A stretch of 33,395 bases of DNA from Bacteroidaceae bacterium. Lineage in GTDB: Bacteria > Bacteroidota > Bacteroidia > Bacteroidales > Bacteroidaceae. Positions 28,001-33,395 of the stretch are shown here, in pieces. The stretch spans positions 1-33,395 of the forward strand of contig JAFWYF010000019.1 in the NCBI GenBank assembly GCA_017522785.1, written 5' to 3'. A program made the translations under genes and the position numbers. The notes under the pieces are model-generated. The model was not told the origin of the DNA. It made no database searches and saw nothing but the letters and a program-made list of their open reading frames with translations. Numbering within the stretch: the first letter of the stretch is position 1; each line of letters starts with the position of its first letter.

Positions 28001-28845
28001 ACGAGGTCTTGCTCTAGAATTGCCTCACGCTCTACAACGACTTCACTACGCTCGATTGAAACAACCTCACCTGTATCAGGATCTACAAAATCCTCGAGTT
28101 TAGTCTTAACGACACGACCGGCCATCTTGCGTCCGATAGCCTTTTTGAGGTTGGTTTTGTTCACTTTAATCTCCTCTGCCAAATCGAAAATCTCGAGAAT
28201 ATCCTTGTCAGTCTCGAAACCGATAGCACGTAACAATGTTGTTACGGGCAATTTCTTCTTACGGTCGATATAAGCATACATTACATTGTTTATATCGGTT
28301 GCAAACTCAATCCATGAACCTTTAAACGGAATTATACGAGCCGAATAAAGAGGAGTACCGTTTGCATGTACGCTCTGACCGAAGAATACACCGGGAGAAC
28401 GGTGTAACTGTGAAACCACAACGCGCTCAGCACCATTGATGATGAATGTACCTTGTTTTGTCATGTAAGGGATAAAGCCCAAGAATACATCTTGAATGAC
28501 TGTATCAAAATCCTCATGATCGGGATCGGTACAATATAATTTCAACTTTGCCTTTAATGGAACACTATATGTGAGGCCACGCTCTAAACATTCACTTATA
28601 GAGTAACGAGGCGGATCGATGTAATAGTCTAAAAACTCCAATACGAAATTGTTCCTCGTATCTGTTATGGGGAAATTCTCGGCAAATACCTTGTATAAAC
28701 CGTCATTTACTCTCTTTTCGGGAGGAGTATCTAATTGGAGGAAGTCTTCAAAAGACTTCAATTGCACTTCCAAAAAATCCGGACAAGGCATCGGATCTTT
28801 TATAGATGCAAAGTTAATTCTTTGATTATTAGGGTTTAACGACAT
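25027..28845 (-). CDS. rpoB: DNA-directed RNA polymerase subunit beta
   Basis: The 1272-residue beta subunit forms one pincer of RNA polymerase and the rifampicin pocket. The rifampicin region at about 475-500 reads SQFMDQTNP and [14 protein letters not shown]: Asp479, His489 and Ser494, equivalent to E. coli Asp516, His526 and Ser531, are all wild type, so no resistance substitution is seen at these sites. The C-terminus retains '[21 protein letters not shown]' near 1205-1225, which contacts beta'. It lies 107 bases after rplL, with an attenuator-like hairpin in the gap, and just before rpoC. Confidence 0.99.
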   Translation of the reverse strand: MSLNPNNQRINFASIKDPMPCPDFLEVQLKSFEDFLQLDTPPEKRVNDGLYKVFAENFPITDTRNNFVLEFLDYYIDPPRYSISECLERGLTYSVPLKAKLKLYCTDPDHEDFDTVIQDVFLGFIPYMTKQGTFIINGAERVVVSQLHRSPGVFFGQSVHANGTPLYSARIIPFKGSWIEFATDINNVMYAYIDRKKKLPVTTLLRAIGFETDKDILEIFDLAEEIKVNKTNLKKAIGRKMAGRVVKTKLEDFVDPDTGEVVSIERSEVVVEREAILEQDLVERILDSGVESILLHKESSDPDALDYTLIFNTLDKDASNSEKEAVNYIFRQLRNAEPADDASAREVINNLFFSEKRYDLGDVGRYRINRKLGLTTDMSVRVLTKEDIIEIIKYLIGLVNSKAVVDDIDHLSNRRVRTVGEQLSNQFAVGLARMARTIRERMNVRDNEVFTPTDLINAKTVSAVINTFFGTNALSQFMDQTNPLAEITHKRRLSALGPGGLSRDRAGFEVRDVHYTHYGRLCPIETPEGPNIGLISSLCIYAKINELGFIVTPYRQVADSKVDINNNNVVYYTAEEEEGKIIAQGNAPLDENGNFIRKKVKSRQDADYPVVVPGEVQLMDVSPQQIASIAASLIPFLEHDDANRALMGSNMMRQAVPLLTTEAPIVGTGIEKQLVEDSRTQIVAEGDGVIEFVDASRIVIKYDRTEEEEFVSFEPASKEYIIPKFRRTNQNMTIDLRPICDKGQRVKAGDILTEGYSTQGGELALGKNLLVAYMPWKGYNYEDAIVLNEKVVREDVLTSVHVDELSLEVRETKRGLEEFTYDIPNVSEDATKDLDKNGIIRVGACVKPGDIIIGKITPKGESDPTPEEKLLRAIFGDKAGDVKDASLKASPSLKGVVIGRRLFQRAEKTRSAKMADKAKLPKIDDEFMQKVDELKNILVSKLIKLIGGRVSQGVKDFMGTEIIAKGAKFSKADLDAMDFTSVQLSKWTADAHTNELIRTLVINFLHKYKELDAEVKREKFALTIGDELPSGTMKMAKVYIAKKRKIGVGDKMAGRHGNKGIVSRVVRQEDMPFLADGTPVDIILNPLGVPSRMNIGQIFETVLGRAGKELGVKFATPIFDGATLDDLCTWTDKAGLPRFGKTYLYDGGTGEQFDQPATVGVSYMLKLGHMVEDKMHARSIGPYSLITQQPLGGKAQFGGQRFGEMEVWALEAFGAAHILQEILTIKSDDVAGRSKAYEAIVKGDSMPTPSLPESLNVLLHELRGLGLSISFD

Positions 28846-28889
28846 TGTGGAAAATGTTTTAGAACTTACTATTGTTTTTACGCAGAAAA

Positions 28890-28922
28890 GGTTATGAACC
28901 CTTGTTCGGGGGGTTCATAACC
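28890..28922 (-). promoter_or_regulatory. Attenuator-like hairpin between rplL and rpoB
   Basis: A 12-base-pair perfect stem (GGTTATGAACCC with GGGTTCATAACC) closes a nine-base loop. On the minus strand it is followed by a short TTTT and then C, shorter than in the strong terminators of this window. It lies 30 bases after the rplL stop. Partial termination or RNA processing here would set the ratio of ribosomal protein to polymerase transcripts, as known at the same place in E. coli; for this genome it is an inference. Confidence 0.7.
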
Positions 28923-28952
28923 ATTTACCCTTATCCAGGGCGTGAGATTTAC

Positions 28953-29330
28953 TTATTTCAACTCAATCTCAGCACCAGACTCCTCGATAGTCTTCTTCAA
29001 AGACTCAGCCTCTGATTTAGCAAGACCCTCTTTCAAAGTGCTAGGAGCACCGTCTACGAGATCTTTAGCCTCTTTCAAACCAAGACCACAAGCCTCTTTA
29101 ACTGCTTTAACTACCTGAAGTTTGTTAGGACCTACGCTCTTCAATACTACGTCGAACTCTGTTTTCTCAGCAGCAGCTTCACCAGCGCCACCTGCTGCGG
29201 GAGCAGCAACTGCTACAGCTGCAGCAGCGGGTTCGATACCATATTCTTCTTTCAAGATTGTTGCAAGTTCGTTAACGTCTTTTACTGTCAAGTTAACCAA
29301 TTCTTCTGCAAGAGCTTTCAAATCTGCCAT
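28953..29330 (-). CDS. rplL: 50S ribosomal protein L7/L12 (bL12)
   Basis: The stalk protein of the large subunit, present in several copies and recruiting translation GTPases. The 125 residues show the N-terminal dimerisation helices (1-35), an Ala/Gly-rich hinge (36-55) and the C-terminal factor-binding domain with '[20 protein letters not shown]' (66-85) and '[11 protein letters not shown]'. The length is normal. It is 44 bases after rplJ, and its higher yield relative to L10 must come from translation, since I see no promoter in that gap. Confidence 0.98.
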   Translation of the reverse strand: MADLKALAEELVNLTVKDVNELATILKEEYGIEPAAAAVAVAAPAAGGAGEAAAEKTEFDVVLKSVGPNKLQVVKAVKEACGLGLKEAKDLVDGAPSTLKEGLAKSEAESLKKTIEESGAEIELK

Positions 29331-29374
29331 TTTCGTATAAATTTAAATTGTTTTTACTAATTAAAATAAATTGA

Positions 29375-29893
29375 TTATTGTCTTTCACCGAGTGTTTTAA
29401 GAACTCCGTGGATGGTATTACCACCAGATTGTAGAGCCGATACCACATTCTTGACAGGAGATTGCAACAAAGCAACAACCTCAGCAAGAAGTTCAGCCTT
29501 ACTCTTAATATGAATAAGTGTTTCGAGTTGGTCAGCACCTACATAGAAGCTCTCTTCAGCATAAGCACCCTTAAGGGCAGGTATTTCAGCCTTAGCTGCA
29601 ACATCCTTAATCAACTTAGCGGGAACATTAGCTGTGTCGCAAAGCAACAGAGCAGTAGTACCTTTCAAACAGGGATAAAGAGGAGAGTAATCAATCTCTG
29701 AAGCCTCAAATGCTTTGTGGAGAAGAGTATTCTTAACCACAACCATTTTAACATCCTGCTTAAAACATTTTGCACGCATTGCGCTGGTAGCGGCAGCATT
29801 CATAGCTGTAACGTCTACCAAATAGAAATGCGCATATTCCTTAATGACTTCGCCGAGTTGGGCGATTTTATTAATTTTATCTTCCTTCTTCAT
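29375..29893 (-). CDS. rplJ: 50S ribosomal protein L10 (uL10)
   Basis: L10 anchors the L7/L12 dimers to 23S rRNA. The 172-residue product begins with MKKEDKINKIAQLGEVIKEY and has the L10 RNA-binding domain through about residue 130, with 'MVVVKNTLLHKAF' near 50-62, then the C-terminal helix that carries L12. It follows rplA after 13 bases, leaving no room for the separate rplJL promoter and the long L10-binding leader found in E. coli, so any autogenous control must work differently or lie inside the rplA coding sequence. Confidence 0.97.
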   Translation of the reverse strand: MKKEDKINKIAQLGEVIKEYAHFYLVDVTAMNAAATSAMRAKCFKQDVKMVVVKNTLLHKAFEASEIDYSPLYPCLKGTTALLLCDTANVPAKLIKDVAAKAEIPALKGAYAEESFYVGADQLETLIHIKSKAELLAEVVALLQSPVKNVVSALQSGGNTIHGVLKTLGERQ

Positions 29894-29906
29894 AGTTCAA
29901 TCAAAA

Positions 29907-30602
29907 TTAAGCCTCAATAGATTTTGGATCTATTCTAAGACCCTTACTCATTGTAGTCGATAGGAATACACTCTTTACATAAGTACCTTTAGCTGTAGAG
30001 GGTTTAAGCTTGATAATTGTAGCCATAAACTCCTTAACATTGGCAATAATAGCTTCGGGAGAGAAAGAAGACTTACCGATAGAAGCATGTACGATACCTG
30101 CTTTATCAACTTTGAAGTCTATCTTACCCTGCTTAATTTCTTTTACTGCCTTAGGTATATCCATAGTTACGGTGCCACTCTTAGGGTTAGGCATCAATCC
30201 ACGAGGACCGAGTACACGACCAAGAGCACCTAATTTGCCCATTATAGACGGCATTGTAATGATTACATCGATATCCGTCCAACCACCTTTGATCTTTTCA
30301 ATATATTCGTCAAGACCAACATAGTCAGCGCCTGCCGCTTTAGCAGCTTCCTCTACATCGGGAGTACACAAGCACAAAACGCGAACCTCTTTACCGGTAC
30401 CGCTGGGAAGAGAAACAACGCCTCTTACCATCTGGTTAGCCTTACGAGGGTCAACGCCTAAGCGTACATCGATATCCACAGAAGCATCGAACTTTGTGAA
30501 AGTAATCTCCTTCAACAAAGTAACTGCCTCTGAAAGGGGATAAGCTTTAGCTGTATCAACTTTTGCGGCTGCCAACTTTTGATTTTTCGTCAGTTTACCC
30601 AT
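29907..30602 (-). CDS. rplA: 50S ribosomal protein L1 (uL1)
   Basis: L1 forms the mobile L1 stalk at the E site and in many bacteria represses the L11-L1 mRNA. The 231-residue protein has the two-domain L1 fold: domain I with '[27 protein letters not shown]' (34-60) and the conserved '[13 protein letters not shown]' (133-145), and a C-terminal end '[20 protein letters not shown]'. It lies 14 bases after rplK. Length and motifs are normal. Confidence 0.98.
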   Translation of the reverse strand: MGKLTKNQKLAAAKVDTAKAYPLSEAVTLLKEITFTKFDASVDIDVRLGVDPRKANQMVRGVVSLPSGTGKEVRVLCLCTPDVEEAAKAAGADYVGLDEYIEKIKGGWTDIDVIITMPSIMGKLGALGRVLGPRGLMPNPKSGTVTMDIPKAVKEIKQGKIDFKVDKAGIVHASIGKSSFSPEAIIANVKEFMATIIKLKPSTAKGTYVKSVFLSTTMSKGLRIDPKSIEA

Positions 30603-30616
30603 TCTAATTTAATTTT

Positions 30617-31060
30617 TTAATTGTTTCCGGGAAAAGTTCCACTCACACTGATACCCATACTTCTTGCTGTACCAGCAACCATTTTCATAGCTGCCTCTAC
30701 AGTAAAGCAGTTCAAATCGACCATTTTGTCTTTTGCAATTGCCTCAACCTGCTCCCATGTGATAGAAGCAACTTTTTTACGGTTGGGCTCTGCAGATCCA
30801 CCCTTAACTTTTGCTACCTCAAGTAATTGAATAGCAACGGGAGGAGTCTTTACTACAAAATCGAAAGATTTGTCTGCGTAGTAAGTAATGATAACAGGCA
30901 AAACTTTTCCGGCCTTATCCTGGGTTCTGGCATTAAACGCTTTGCAAAACTCCATGATGTTGATACCCTTAGAACCGAGTGCGGGTCCAACGGGAGGAGA
31001 AGGATTTGCTGCGCCACCTTTAATCTGCAACTTGATAAGTCCAGCAACTTCTTTTGCCAT
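30617..31060 (-). CDS. rplK: 50S ribosomal protein L11 (uL11)
   Basis: L11 binds the GTPase-associated centre of 23S rRNA and is needed for the stringent response to uncharged tRNA. The 147-residue protein has the N-terminal domain '[25 protein letters not shown]' with the Pro-rich thiostrepton-contact helix (about 12-36), and a C-terminal rRNA-binding domain ending [13 protein letters not shown]. It follows nusG after 57 bases; that gap contains only a weak imperfect hairpin near 31102-31120. Confidence 0.98.
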   Translation of the reverse strand: MAKEVAGLIKLQIKGGAANPSPPVGPALGSKGINIMEFCKAFNARTQDKAGKVLPVIITYYADKSFDFVVKTPPVAIQLLEVAKVKGGSAEPNRKKVASITWEQVEAIAKDKMVDLNCFTVEAAMKMVAGTARSMGISVSGTFPGNN

Positions 31061-31117
31061 TGTAATAAAAAATCTATAAAATTAACAACTAATTTAGAAC
31101 GATGTGTGGAAGCCGCA

Positions 31118-31660
31118 TCATTCTTTATCTACTTGCATATAGCCAAGTTCAACAGGAGTACTGCGACCGAAGATTTTTACCATAACCTTCAATCTCTTCT
31201 TCTCGGTATTAATCTCTTCAATTGTTCCATTGAAACCGGAGAAAGGACCATAGTTTACCTTTACAACCTCGCCCAATGTAAACTCCAATGAAGTATCTTC
31301 TGCTGTCTCTTGTAACTCATCGACAGTACCAAGAATTCTATTTATCTCAGATTGGCGAATAGGTGTTGGTTTATCCATACCACCTAAGAAACCAAGAACG
31401 TTGGGAGTATTACGAAGCATAAATGCTATTTCTCCAACCAACTCAGCCTCAACCAATACATATCCGGGAAGATAATTTCTCTCTTTAACGATACGCTTGC
31501 CGTTACGTACTTGCACCACCTTCTCGGTAGGTATAAGCACTTGAGATACCATATCGGTAAGTCCACGAAGTTTCACATCGGTTTCGATGTACTCTTTAAC
31601 TTTCGCTTCCTTGCCACTGATGGCACGCAGAACATACCAATTCTTTTTGCTCTCCGCCAT
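31118..31660 (-). CDS. nusG: Transcription termination/antitermination factor NusG
   Basis: NusG binds the clamp of RNA polymerase and couples transcription to Rho or to the ribosome. The 180-residue protein has the NGN domain at about 5-110, with '[19 protein letters not shown]' at the start and '[14 protein letters not shown]' near 80-93, and the KOW domain at about 125-178 with '[20 protein letters not shown]'. A housekeeping NusG is favoured over a specialised UpxY-type paralogue by its place between secE and rplK. Spacing to secE is 11 bases. Confidence 0.98.
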   Translation of the reverse strand: MAESKKNWYVLRAISGKEAKVKEYIETDVKLRGLTDMVSQVLIPTEKVVQVRNGKRIVKERNYLPGYVLVEAELVGEIAFMLRNTPNVLGFLGGMDKPTPIRQSEINRILGTVDELQETAEDTSLEFTLGEVVKVNYGPFSGFNGTIEEINTEKKRLKVMVKIFGRSTPVELGYMQVDKE

Positions 31661-31671
31661 TTATCTCCCTA

Positions 31672-31863
31672 TTAAAGTGTATATATAACTTTCATTATAG
31701 ACTCGAAAACTTTGTCCATAGCGAAAACAACCACTGCTATTATTAAAGAAGCATATAACACAAGGACTGCTTGGCTCGTCAATTGTTTCATTGTGGGCCA
31801 AGTTGTCTTATGCGCGAGTTCATTGTAAGACTCCTTACAATAATTAACAAATTTAGTCAGCAT
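31672..31863 (-). CDS. secE: Preprotein translocase subunit SecE
   Basis: The small essential subunit that clamps SecY in the inner membrane. It has 63 residues: an amphipathic N-terminal helix with 'FVNYCKESYNELAHKTTWPT' (about 5-24), matching the conserved 'E..KV.WPT' element of the family, then a single membrane helix at about 32-55. This is the short one-helix form of SecE, as in most bacteria outside the Gammaproteobacteria. It lies 14 bases after the tRNA-Trp CCA end and before nusG. Confidence 0.96.
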   Translation of the reverse strand: MLTKFVNYCKESYNELAHKTTWPTMKQLTSQAVLVLYASLIIAVVVFAMDKVFESIMKVIYTL

Positions 31864-31877
31864 AATCGTTTATTTTG

Positions 31878-31953
31878 TGGCACGGGAAGAGAGGCTCGAA
31901 CTCCCGACACCTGGTTTTGGAGACCAGTGCTCTACCAACTGAGCTATTCCCGT
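31878..31953 (-). tRNA. tRNA-Trp (anticodon CCA)
   Basis: On the minus strand a complete cloverleaf of 76 bases: acceptor ACGGGAA/TTCCCGT, D arm with AGCTCAGTTGGTAGAGC, anticodon arm CTGGT-CTCCAAA-ACCAG with anticodon CCA, and T arm with GTTCGAG. The discriminator is G, and the 3' CCA is encoded in the DNA. The placement between tuf and secE matches the classical gene order. Confidence 0.97.
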
Positions 31954-31956
31954 AGA

Positions 31957-31984
31957 CTTCTGCTCCAGAAACCTAGAGCAGAAG
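31957..31984 (-). other. Stable hairpin between tuf and tRNA-Trp
   Basis: On the minus strand CTTCTGCTC pairs with GAGCAGAAG (nine pairs) and three more pairs, one a wobble, close a four-base GTTT loop. It begins 19 bases after the tuf stop and ends three bases before the tRNA. No T run follows, so it is not an intrinsic terminator; a role in RNA processing or 3'-end protection of tuf mRNA is inferred. Confidence 0.7.
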
Positions 31985-32003
31985 CATTGTATTAAAAGTT
32001 GTA

Positions 32004-33188
32004 TTATTCGATAACTTTTGTAATCTGACCAGCACCTACTGTGCGACCACCCTCGCGGATAGCGAATGTCAGACCCTCGTTCAATGCAACCGGATAGATA
32101 AGAGTAACTGTGATAGTCAAGTTGTCACCGGGCATAACCATCTCAACGTCTGCGGGGAGAGTAATCTCACCAGTACAGTCCATTGTACGGAGGTAGAACT
32201 GAGGACGATATTTGTTACGGAATGATGTATGACGACCACCCTCTTCTTTCTTCAAGATATAAACCTGAGCCTCGAAAGTAGAGTAAGGTTTGATCTGACC
32301 GGGATGGCAAAGCACCATACCACGTTTGATTTCGTTCTTATCAACACCACGGAGCAACAAACCTACGTTATCACCAGCCTCACCAAGGTCAAGAAGTTTA
32401 CGGAACATCTCAACACCTGTTACAACTGTCTTCTTGTTCTCGCCAAGACCAAGGATCTCAACCTCGTCACCTACCTTAACAACACCAGTCTCGATACGAC
32501 CTGTTGCTACTGTACCACGACCTGTGATAGAGAACACGTCCTCAACGGGCATCAAGAAAGGTTTATCGATATCACGGGGAGGAAGGGGAATCCACTCGTC
32601 GCAAGCAGCCATGAGCTCCATTACTTTCTCTTCCCACTCAGCTACGCCGTTCAAAGCACCAAGAGCAGAACCGCGGATGATAGGAGTGTTGTCGCCGTCG
32701 AACTCATAGAATGAAAGAAGCTCACGCATCTCCATCTCAACGAGGTCGAGCATCTCAGCGTCATCAACAACGTCGCACTTGTTCAAGAATACAACAAGAC
32801 GGGGAACGTTTACCTGACGAGCGAGAAGGATGTGCTCACGTGTTTGGGGCATAGGACCGTCAGTAGCAGCACAAACGATGATAGCACCGTCCATCTGAGC
32901 AGCACCGGTTACCATGTTCTTAACGTAGTCGGCGTGACCCGGACAGTCTACGTGTGCATAGTGACGGTTCTCTGTTTGATACTCAACGTGAGCAGTATTA
33001 ATTGTAATACCACGCTCTTTCTCCTCGGGAGCGTTGTCAATCTGATCGAATGATTTCAACTCTGAAAGACCTTTCTTTGCCAATACAGTTGTAATAGCAG
33101 CGGTCAAAGTAGTCTTACCGTGGTCAACGTGACCGATAGTACCGATGTTAACATGCGGTTTGGTACGTTCAAATTTTTCTTTTGCCAT
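32004..33188 (-). CDS. tuf: Elongation factor Tu
   Basis: EF-Tu delivers aminoacyl-tRNA to the ribosome as a GTP complex. The 394-residue protein has the G-domain motifs GHVDHGKTT (P-loop, about 19-27), the switch I '[15 protein letters not shown]', switch [13 protein letters not shown] near 81-91, and NKCD near 136-139 for guanine, followed by beta-barrel domains II and III with '[13 protein letters not shown]' near 224-236. It is flanked by tRNA-Thr upstream and tRNA-Trp downstream. Identification is certain. No promoter consensus was found in the 80 bases before it, so it is likely read from the tRNA promoter outside the window. Confidence 0.99.
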   Translation of the reverse strand: MAKEKFERTKPHVNIGTIGHVDHGKTTLTAAITTVLAKKGLSELKSFDQIDNAPEEKERGITINTAHVEYQTENRHYAHVDCPGHADYVKNMVTGAAQMDGAIIVCAATDGPMPQTREHILLARQVNVPRLVVFLNKCDVVDDAEMLDLVEMEMRELLSFYEFDGDNTPIIRGSALGALNGVAEWEEKVMELMAACDEWIPLPPRDIDKPFLMPVEDVFSITGRGTVATGRIETGVVKVGDEVEILGLGENKKTVVTGVEMFRKLLDLGEAGDNVGLLLRGVDKNEIKRGMVLCHPGQIKPYSTFEAQVYILKKEEGGRHTSFRNKYRPQFYLRTMDCTGEITLPADVEMVMPGDNLTITVTLIYPVALNEGLTFAIREGGRTVGAGQITKVIE

Positions 33189-33268
33189 AGTTTTAAACTT
33201 TAATTATAACAATATATTTACCAATATTTCTATAACTCTTATGTAGACAAAAACGCACTCCTCTTCAG

Positions 33269-33340
<72 letters not shown>

Positions 33341-33350
33341 GTTGAAAAAG

Positions 33351-33395
33351 AGCGGAAGACGGGACTCAAACCCGCGACCCTCAGCTTGGAAGGCT
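33351..33395 (-). tRNA. tRNA-Gly (anticodon TCC), 3' part
   Basis: The window ends inside the gene. Visible on the minus strand are the anticodon loop CTTCCAA with anticodon TCC, the variable region, a T arm with GTTTGAG, and the 3' acceptor strand CTTCCGC with discriminator T; no CCA is encoded. The D arm and 5' acceptor strand lie outside. It is separated from tRNA-Thr by 10 bases, so both are probably on one transcript. Confidence 0.88.

Noticed and set aside
31102-31120. Imperfect hairpin between rplK and nusG as a terminator
   Set aside because: About six pairs with a wobble and no T run; it also lies inside an operon that must be read through.

Overview
The window is a stretch of chromosome from a member of the Bacteroidota, most likely order Bacteroidales. 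The evidence is the protein repertoire (DUF4290, DUF4292, a GlsA/GlsB-type glycine lipid pair, a MurA with Asp at the usual Cys site), the moderate A+T content, weak Shine-Dalgarno signals, and several promoters of the Bacteroidales type (-7 TAnnTTTG with TTTG or TTG about 19-20 bases upstream). Nearly all of it is conserved core genome. I see no phage, insertion sequence, CRISPR array, toxin-antitoxin pair or other defence system.

Left part (1-12.5 kb). The 3' end of an ECF-type sigma factor gene enters on the + strand and converges on a minus-strand operon, yicC-gmk-nadD-MORN protein (2898 down to 194). Divergent from yicC is a tight nine-gene + strand operon (3193-12439): tsaB (tRNA t6A modification), a DUF4290 gene, murA, rimM, a membrane-anchored LytM/M23 protein, dxr (isoprenoid MEP pathway), rseP (site-2 protease), a lipoprotein serpin and an exported alkaline phosphatase. 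It mixes translation, cell-wall and isoprenoid synthesis, and envelope proteolysis. It ends at a strong bidirectional terminator shared with a convergent HD-domain gene.

Middle part (12.5-20.5 kb), all minus strand. The HD-domain gene has its own promoter. Next comes a probable dut-TPR-DUF4292-EamA-EnvC-like operon (18530 down to 13272), closed by a terminator. Upstream of it lies a two-gene operon, glsA-glsB (20447 down to 18602), with a near-consensus promoter and its own terminator; it probably makes N-acyl/O-acyl glycine lipids.

Right part (20.6-33.4 kb), minus strand. This is the classical transcription/translation supercluster, in transcription order: tRNA-Gly (cut by the window edge), tRNA-Thr, tuf, tRNA-Trp, secE, nusG, rplK, rplA, rplJ, rplL, rpoB, rpoC. 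A hairpin lies between tuf and tRNA-Trp, an attenuator-like hairpin between rplL and rpoB, and a perfect 36-base palindrome ends the cluster behind rpoC.

No wholly new system is evident. The most interesting points are a serpin whose inferred scissile bond is Met-Ser as in alpha-1-antitrypsin, the Asp-type MurA expected to resist fosfomycin, two LytM proteins that both lack catalytic residues, and the RNA hairpins of the rpo/tuf cluster.
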